Of a stretch of DNA of 64,000 nucleotides, positions 59,042 to 64,000 are shown piece by piece. Every line of letters starts with the position of its first letter. Position 1 is the stretch's first letter. This stretch comes from an uncultured Pelosinus sp. (GTDB lineage: Bacteria > Bacillota > Negativicutes > UMGS1260), in assembly GCA_900550105.1 (NCBI GenBank), contig URQW01000006.1, positions 1 through 64,000 of the forward strand, written 5' to 3'. Below the pieces are notes generated by a model. That model did not search any database and was not told the origin of the DNA. It saw only the letters and a program-made list of their open reading frames with translations. The position numbers were made by a program, and so were the translations under genes.

Positions 59042-60013
59042 ATGGAAATGTTAGAACAGGCCAAAGCGGCCTTAGCCATTGAAGCCGAAGCGATTCTTGC
59101 TTTAGTTCCTCGACTGAATGTTGAGTTTACCCAGGCCGTACAGGCTATTCTTGCCTGCCCTGGCCGCGTCATTGTAACAGGTATGGGTAAATCCGGCCAT
59201 ATTGGACGAAAGATTGCGGCGACGCTGGCTTCGACGGGAACACCGTCGCTTTTTTTACATCCAGCGGAAGGCATTCACGGCGATCTTGGTATGGTTACTG
59301 AAAACGATATGGTATTAGCTCTCTCTAATAGTGGCGAGACAGGCGAAATCTTAGCCATTTTACCTGTTTTTAAACGAATTGGTACGCCAGTGATTGCTTT
59401 ATGCGGCGCTGCTGATTCGACGCTAGTGAGAAATGCTGATTTTTTTCTAGATGCCTCTGTTGTCAGAGAAGCCTGTCCATTAGGGCTGGCGCCGACGGCT
59501 AGTACTACCGCAGCTTTAGCTATGGGCGATGCCTTAGCAATTGCCTTGCTGTCCGAACGTAAATTTACTGCTGAAGATTTTGCTCTCTTTCATCCCGGCG
59601 GGTCCCTGGGACGGCGTCTGCTCTTAACGGTAGCGGACGTGATGCATGGCGGCAGCGAAAATCCGCTGATTACTGGCGATAAGTCGGTCAAAGAAGCCCT
59701 CTTCTTAATTACAGATAAAGGTCTTGGGGCAGTATCCATTGTTGATCATCACGGTATTTTACTAGGACTTCTTACTGACGGCGATATTCGCCGTTGCCTG
59801 GAAAAAGGCTATGAATTTTTAAGCGCACCTGTAGCTGAATTTATGACCAAGCAACCTGAGGTCATTACGGCTGAGAAACTCGCGGCGCAAGCCTTGCATC
59901 GGATGGAAAAGCATAAACCGCGTCCGATTACAGTGCTTCCTGTTGTCGATAGCGAAAATAAAGCGATTGGCATGATTCACCTTACTGACTTATTGCGGCA
60001 AGGAGTGGTATAA
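59042..60013 (+). CDS. kdsD: Arabinose-5-phosphate isomerase KdsD (KpsF/GutQ family)
   Basis: KdsD converts ribulose-5-phosphate to arabinose-5-phosphate, the first KDO step. The 323-residue protein has a SIS domain (about 35-170; VTGMGKSGHIGRKIAATLASTGTPSLFLHPAEGIHGDLGM). Two CBS domains follow (about 195-320; LGLLTDGDIRRCLEKG, GMIHLTDLL). Its last base is shared with the kdsC start. Confidence 0.96.
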   Translation: MEMLEQAKAALAIEAEAILALVPRLNVEFTQAVQAILACPGRVIVTGMGKSGHIGRKIAATLASTGTPSLFLHPAEGIHGDLGMVTENDMVLALSNSGETGEILAILPVFKRIGTPVIALCGAADSTLVRNADFFLDASVVREACPLGLAPTASTTAALAMGDALAIALLSERKFTAEDFALFHPGGSLGRRLLLTVADVMHGGSENPLITGDKSVKEALFLITDKGLGAVSIVDHHGILLGLLTDGDIRRCLEKGYEFLSAPVAEFMTKQPEVITAEKLAAQALHRMEKHKPRPITVLPVVDSENKAIGMIHLTDLLRQGVV

Positions 60014-60576
60014 TGGCACAAGGAGAAACTCTCAGCTTAAAAGAACGCGCGCGTCGCATTAAAGCAATTGTACTTGATGTAGATGGTGTATTGACTGATG
60101 GTCGTCTTTTCTTTAGCGCTGACGGTGAAGTTTTAAAGGCGTTCCATGTTCTTGACGGCATGGGTTTAGCGTTAAGTCGGGAAGCAGGGCTTGAAACGGC
60201 GATCATTACGGGCCGTTCCAGCCAAATCGTCCAGCGGCGCAGCGATGAATTGAAGATTGGACATTTATATCAGGGCGTTAGCGATAAAGTAACAGCGTTG
60301 ACAAACTTACTGGAAGAAGCGAAGCTCTCAATCGAAGAAATTTGCTACGTTGGCGATGATATTAATGATTTGCCCTTGTTATTAAGTGTAGGCTTGGCTT
60401 GTACTGTGCCAAATGGTGCGGCCGAAGCCAAAGAAGCAGCTCATTTTATTACGCAGCGTCAAGGCGGCGAGGGAGCTGTACGTGAAATTATTGAAATGAT
60501 TTTAAAAGCGCAGAGCAAGTGGGACAGCCTGATCAATCGTTATAAACAGCCAGGTTGCAATGGACTCTGCCAATAA
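60013..60576 (+). CDS. kdsC: KDO-8-phosphate phosphatase KdsC
   Basis: KdsC is a haloacid-dehalogenase phosphatase that releases KDO from KDO-8-P. The 187-residue protein has the nucleophile motif IVLDVDGVLTDGRLFF, AIITGRSSQIVQRRSDELKI and the Mg-binding CYVGDDINDLPLLLSVG. A short tail (PGCNGLCQ) extends beyond the usual C-terminus. Confidence 0.96.
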   Translation: MAQGETLSLKERARRIKAIVLDVDGVLTDGRLFFSADGEVLKAFHVLDGMGLALSREAGLETAIITGRSSQIVQRRSDELKIGHLYQGVSDKVTALTNLLEEAKLSIEEICYVGDDINDLPLLLSVGLACTVPNGAAEAKEAAHFITQRQGGEGAVREIIEMILKAQSKWDSLINRYKQPGCNGLCQ

Positions 60577-60591
60577 GAAAGGGGAATCCCT

Positions 60592-61152
60592 TTGAACCCG
60601 AAAGCTTGGGTAATCGGCGCTAGTATCTGTATCGTACTTGGCGGCGGTCTTTATTATTTTTTGAAAGATGAGATGCCAGCAGCTCCGCCGCGTCAGGCAA
60701 CAACGGCTACACCCAAAGAATCGCTAACCTTTGCCGGCAATCAGATTGTCGAAGAGGAAAATGGTCGACGCATTTGGGAGCTCACGGCAGAAGCGATTGC
60801 TGTAGACCCGAATACACAAAATATAACACTGAAAAAAGTGCAGGGAGCCTTTTACAGTGCCGATGGCAAGATATTGAAAATCGTTAGTCAAGATGGAATC
60901 TATGATTCCAAAACCAAAAATATTGTTTTGTCTGGTGATGTGAAAGGAACTTCCAGTGATGGCGGTGAATTTACGGCACCGCGCAGTGAATGGCAGGATC
61001 AGACGAAGAAGTTTTATGCCAGTGGCGGGATTCGTGTCGTCAAAGATGATACCGTTCTGACAGGCGACGAAATGGAGAGTGAAACACTCTTAAAAACAGT
61101 GAAAGTTACAGGCCATGCCCATATGGTAAGTAAAGGAGGCCAGGAGCCGTGA
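60592..61152 (+). CDS. lptC: LPS export protein LptC
   Basis: LptC accepts LPS from LptBFG in the periplasm. The 186-residue protein has one N-terminal membrane helix (AWVIGASICIVLGGGLYYFL) and a beta-jellyroll domain (NQIVEEENGRRIWELTAEAIAVD, GDVKGTSSDGGEFTAPR, GDEMESETLLKTVKVTGHAHM). TTG start after AAAGGGG. It overlaps lptA by 4 bp. Confidence 0.92.
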   Translation: MNPKAWVIGASICIVLGGGLYYFLKDEMPAAPPRQATTATPKESLTFAGNQIVEEENGRRIWELTAEAIAVDPNTQNITLKKVQGAFYSADGKILKIVSQDGIYDSKTKNIVLSGDVKGTSSDGGEFTAPRSEWQDQTKKFYASGGIRVVKDDTVLTGDEMESETLLKTVKVTGHAHMVSKGGQEP

Positions 61153-61871
61153 AGAAACAATGGATGATTGGATTTTTTGCTGTCTCAATGGCAGTTTGGG
61201 CTTGGACAAGTCCCGTTGGCGCCGCGCCAGGGCAGCCAGTAGAAGTATCGGCTGATGTCATTGACTATGATGCAGCGCAGGGGCAGGTTCATGCTAGCGG
61301 CAATGTAATAATGAAACAAACGAATGCGACCATTACTGGCAGTGAAGTTCATTATAATATGAAGAGTATGGAAGGGCTCATTACGGGCGGCGTTCATGCC
61401 GTAAAAGATGACGCGACCTTGACAGCTAGCGAAGTAAAGACTTATAACAATACCCGCATGGTTGCTACTGGTTCGCCCATCCTCGTAAAAGGCCAGTCGA
61501 AAGCGACAGGTTCGACTATTGAATATGATTCAGAAAAGCAGTATGCTTTAATTCCCTCAGAGGCAAGATTAGAGAGCGCTGATGGGGTGATGACAGCGAA
61601 TAAAATTGAAGCGTTCTATCAAGAAGATCGGGCTGTTGGCGAAGGCGCTGTTCATTTAGTCAGTGAAAGTCGTCAAGTCGATGCGACAGGCGATCATCTA
61701 GACTATTATGGCTTGCAGACAGCAGGCAAGGGACGGGCTGTGCTTACAGGCAATGCCAGAGCTTTGCAGGAAGGCAATCTGATCACAGGCGATACGCTGA
61801 CCATCCATATGGATAGCCAGACTGCTGATGCAAAGGGCCGGACGAAGCTTGTGATTACTCCGAAGGAATGA
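61149..61871 (+). CDS. lptA: LPS export periplasmic bridge protein LptA
   Basis: LptA polymerises into the periplasmic bridge that carries LPS to the outer membrane. The 240-residue protein has a signal peptide (ends SPVGAAPG). It then has repeated beta-jellyroll strands of the OstA-like type (VEVSADVIDYDAAQGQVHASGNVIMKQ, DHLDYYGLQTAGKGRAVLTGNARALQEGNLITGD). It is longer than E. coli LptA (185). GTG start overlapping lptC. Confidence 0.92.
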   Translation: MKKQWMIGFFAVSMAVWAWTSPVGAAPGQPVEVSADVIDYDAAQGQVHASGNVIMKQTNATITGSEVHYNMKSMEGLITGGVHAVKDDATLTASEVKTYNNTRMVATGSPILVKGQSKATGSTIEYDSEKQYALIPSEARLESADGVMTANKIEAFYQEDRAVGEGAVHLVSESRQVDATGDHLDYYGLQTAGKGRAVLTGNARALQEGNLITGDTLTIHMDSQTADAKGRTKLVITPKE

Positions 61872-61886
61872 AAAGGATAAAAAGCT

Positions 61887-62606
61887 ATGTATATTGAGAC
61901 AAGCGGGTTAGTAAAAACCTATAAACAGCGCAATGTGGTCAACGGCGTCAGTCTGCGTGTTGATCAGGGATCGATTGTGGGACTTTTGGGACCCAATGGC
62001 GCTGGGAAAACAACCACATTTTATATGATTGTCGGCTTAGAACGGCCCAATCAGGGATCTATTTCGGTGAATGGCGAAAACGTCACGTCTATGCCCATGT
62101 ATCAAAGATCGCGTTTTGGCATTGGCTATTTACCTCAGGAAGCGTCCATTTTTCGTAAGTTAACAGTAGAAGATAATTTAATGGCCATTTTAGAAACGAC
62201 CAAGCTATCTAAAGGGGAACGGCGTGATAAGCAGGAATCGCTGTTAGAAGAATTCCATGTTACGCATGTGCGAAAACGGTTGGGATCGGAATTATCCGGC
62301 GGCGAGCGGCGGCGTGTGGAAATTGCTCGCAGCTTGGCCACAGATCCTTACTTTATTCTGCTTGATGAACCTTTTGCCGGTGTTGATCCCATTGCTGTGG
62401 CCGATATTCAAGGTATTATCAGCTATTTAAAAGAACGCGGCATTGGCGTACTCATTACGGATCATAATGTGCGGGAAACCTTAAGCATTGTCGATAAAGC
62501 TTATATCTTAAATGAAGGGCAGATTCTCATTTCCGGCGACTCAACGACAATCGCGGAAAGCGAAGTGGCCAGGAAATTTTATCTTGGCGAGAATTTCAGC
62601 TTGTAG
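61887..62606 (+). CDS. lptB: LPS export ABC transporter ATPase LptB
   Basis: LptB powers LPS extraction from the inner membrane. The 239-residue protein has Walker A GPNGAGKTT, the Q-loop GIGYLPQEASIFRKLTVEDNLMAIL, signature LSGGERRRVEIARS, Walker B LLDEPFAGVDPIAV and the switch histidine in ITDHNVRETL, all characteristic of LptB. Confidence 0.97.
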   Translation: MYIETSGLVKTYKQRNVVNGVSLRVDQGSIVGLLGPNGAGKTTTFYMIVGLERPNQGSISVNGENVTSMPMYQRSRFGIGYLPQEASIFRKLTVEDNLMAILETTKLSKGERRDKQESLLEEFHVTHVRKRLGSELSGGERRRVEIARSLATDPYFILLDEPFAGVDPIAVADIQGIISYLKERGIGVLITDHNVRETLSIVDKAYILNEGQILISGDSTTIAESEVARKFYLGENFSL

Positions 62607-62615
62607 GAGATTTGT

Positions 62616-63710
62616 ATGCGTATTCTCGATAAATATATTGTTCGTGAACTATTAGGACCCTTTATCTTTGGGATTGCCGCTTTTTCTAGTGTCTTTATCG
62701 GCACAGGCACTCTCTTTAAAATTGCTCAGTATATTACGAAATACGGGGCGTCTCTTTGGGTTGTGACGAAGCTCTTTGTTTTTAGTCTTCCCAGCATTGT
62801 CGTCTTGACTTTTCCGATGAGTATGCTGCTAGCATCACTTTTGTCATTTGGACGATTGTCAGGGTCAAGCGAAATTACAGCCATGCGTTCTGGCGGCCTT
62901 AGCTTTTATCGGCTCACTTTGCCGGTGTTTATCGTGGCTTTTGGTGTGAGTGTCTTTGCGGTAGCTTTTAATGAACTAGTTGTACCGCGGGCTAATGAAG
63001 CCTATAATAATATTGTACGTTATGATATTGAACAAAATACGGCGCCCAAGTCGCAGGAACATGTCATTATCAAAGATATTAAGGACGGCGCGTTGCAACG
63101 TTTAACTTATGCCAAACGTTTTGAAGCCGCTACGAATGAAATGATCGGCGTCACTGTACAAGATTTTGATAATGGCGAACTTGTCCGAGTGGAAAATGCT
63201 GAAAAAGCCAAATGGTTTAGCGACAAATGGATTATGTATCATGGTACAATTCATGATTTAACGCCCCAGGAGAAATCCACGGCGATTCGGGTGATGCAGT
63301 TCCAGGAACAAGTTTTGCCGTTAAATAAAGATCCAAAAGCCATTTCTCGCGATCAAAAGAAAATGGAAGAAATGACGATTAAAGAGTTAAAGCAGGAAAT
63401 TAAGCTGTTAAAAGGTCAGTATGTTAATACAAATAACTATGAAGTAGAACTTCATCAGCGTCTGGCAATCCCCATGGCTAGCTTTATTTTTGCCATGATT
63501 GGTACGCCGCTAGGGCTTCAGCCTCACCGTTCGAGCTCCTCTATTGGCCTTGGCATCAGTATTATCATTATTTTTATCTATTATGCGATTATGACTGTAG
63601 CGACAGCGCTTGGCCAGGGTGGCGCAATTCTACCCGTTGCAGCGGCCTGGATACCGAATTTCATTGGCCTTCTTGCCGGGATTTACCTGGTACGCAAAGC
63701 GTCGCGCTAG
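62616..63710 (+). CDS. LptF/LptG-family LPS export permease
   Basis: This is the permease that works with LptB. The 364-residue protein has about three N-terminal helices (ILDKYIVRELLGPFIFGIAAFSSVFIG...), a periplasmic jellyroll domain (about 130-260) and three C-terminal helices (ASFIFAMIGTPLGLQPHRSSSSIGLGISI). E. coli uses an LptF/LptG heterodimer. Only one permease gene is visible here, so the complex may be a homodimer, or the second gene lies beyond the window. Confidence 0.93.
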   Translation: MRILDKYIVRELLGPFIFGIAAFSSVFIGTGTLFKIAQYITKYGASLWVVTKLFVFSLPSIVVLTFPMSMLLASLLSFGRLSGSSEITAMRSGGLSFYRLTLPVFIVAFGVSVFAVAFNELVVPRANEAYNNIVRYDIEQNTAPKSQEHVIIKDIKDGALQRLTYAKRFEAATNEMIGVTVQDFDNGELVRVENAEKAKWFSDKWIMYHGTIHDLTPQEKSTAIRVMQFQEQVLPLNKDPKAISRDQKKMEEMTIKELKQEIKLLKGQYVNTNNYEVELHQRLAIPMASFIFAMIGTPLGLQPHRSSSSIGLGISIIIIFIYYAIMTVATALGQGGAILPVAAAWIPNFIGLLAGIYLVRKASR

Positions 63711-63722
63711 GGAGGGAATACC

Positions 63723-64000
63723 ATGTTCGGGATTACCCTTGTACTAATTATCGCCATTATGGGCGGTTTAATTGCCTATATTGGGGATAAACTAGGAACA
63801 AAAGTCGGTAAAAAGAAACTTTCGATTTTTGGCCTTAGGCCAAAGCATACTTCGATTGTCGTAACAATTATTACGGGAATCTTGATTTCTGCCTCTACTC
63901 TCGGGATTTTAGCTCTGACATCGCAAAATGTCCGAACGGCCTTATTTGGCATGGAAGCACTGAAAGCCCAGTTAACTGATTTATCAACGTCTGTGTCCAG
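63723..64000 (+). CDS. DUF3084-like membrane protein, N-terminal part (cut by window end)
   Basis: An open frame starts at ATG 63723, after GGAGGG and 12 bp beyond the permease gene, and runs off the window. The visible 92 residues have two membrane segments (ITLVLIIAIMGGLIAYIGD and TSIVVTIITGILISASTLGILAL) flanking GTKVGKKKLSIFGLRPKHT. A helical region begins after them. This matches the start of DUF3084 proteins known next to lpt genes in Negativicutes and cyanobacteria. Function unknown. Confidence 0.78.
   Translation, partial: MFGITLVLIIAIMGGLIAYIGDKLGTKVGKKKLSIFGLRPKHTSIVVTIITGILISASTLGILALTSQNVRTALFGMEALKAQLTDLSTSVS

Noticed and set aside
1..64000. CRISPR array, tRNA, rRNA or insertion-sequence transposase
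   Set aside because: No regular spacer-repeat array, tRNA-like cloverleaf, rRNA sequence or transposase ORF was seen; the only mobile-element enzyme is the serine recombinase.

Overview
The window reads as a chromosomal segment of an endospore-forming, flagellated, LPS-containing (diderm) Firmicute of the Negativicutes, probably Sporomusaceae-like. Sporulation genes (spoIID, spoIIQ, spoIIID) and a Firmicute-type atp/murA/mbl order sit beside P- and L-ring flagellar genes and one long outer-membrane cluster (Mla, TolC, TamB, BamA, OmpH, lipid A, KDO, Lpt). This combination is characteristic of Negativicutes. The genus is an inference, since no rRNA gene is present. Every gene recognised is on the + strand.

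Layout. 1-5963: F1Fo ATP synthase operon atpB(partial)-E-F-H-A-G-D-C. 6178-7446: murA. 7563-9378: spoIID, a LytM-type spoIIQ, and the first 40 codons of spoIIID. 9343-16767: a 7,425-bp intervening element carrying a chemoreceptor, an old-yellow-enzyme reductase, a NemR-like TetR regulator, an aldehyde dehydrogenase, a 51-aa ORF and a large serine recombinase. 16770-16926: the missing C-terminal half of spoIIID. 17048-22946: mbl, then flagellar rod/ring genes (flgF-type, flgG, flgA, flgH, flgI, flgJ). 23022-26677: three exported proteins (AMIN-phosphodiester glycosidase, small lipoyl-like protein, S55 protease-like). 26827-44151: mlaE-mlaF-mlaD, tolC, tamB, a sigma factor, a membrane protein, bamA, two putative outer-membrane proteins, three OmpH/Skp-like genes and lpxD. 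44164-63710: LpxL-like acyltransferase, a repeat-rich intergenic region, an unusual ABC transporter, lpxC-fabZ-lpxA-lpxI-lpxB-msbA-waaA-lpxK-kdsB-kdsA-kdsD-kdsC-lptC-lptA-lptB-lptF/G. The window ends inside a DUF3084-like gene.

Main discovery: spoIIID, the mother-cell transcription factor gene, is split by a skin-like element. The two coding pieces are in frame once 7,425 bp is removed. The shared dinucleotide CA at the two junctions would restore the family's STIHKDM sequence. Joining the element's two ends gives an inverted repeat centred exactly on that CA, as expected for a serine-recombinase attP. An apparently intact recombinase lies next to the right junction. This resembles the known sigK/skin arrangement, but in a gene for which I know of no such element. 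In this model SpoIIID can only be made after excision in the mother cell, while the spore keeps the element and its cargo.

The rest of the window is largely coherent envelope biology. Lipid A is built by LpxA, C, D, I, B and K. KDO is made by KdsD, A, C and B and attached by WaaA. The product is flipped by MsbA and exported by LptBFG-C-A. BamA, TamB, the Skp-like proteins and the Mla system assemble and maintain the outer membrane.
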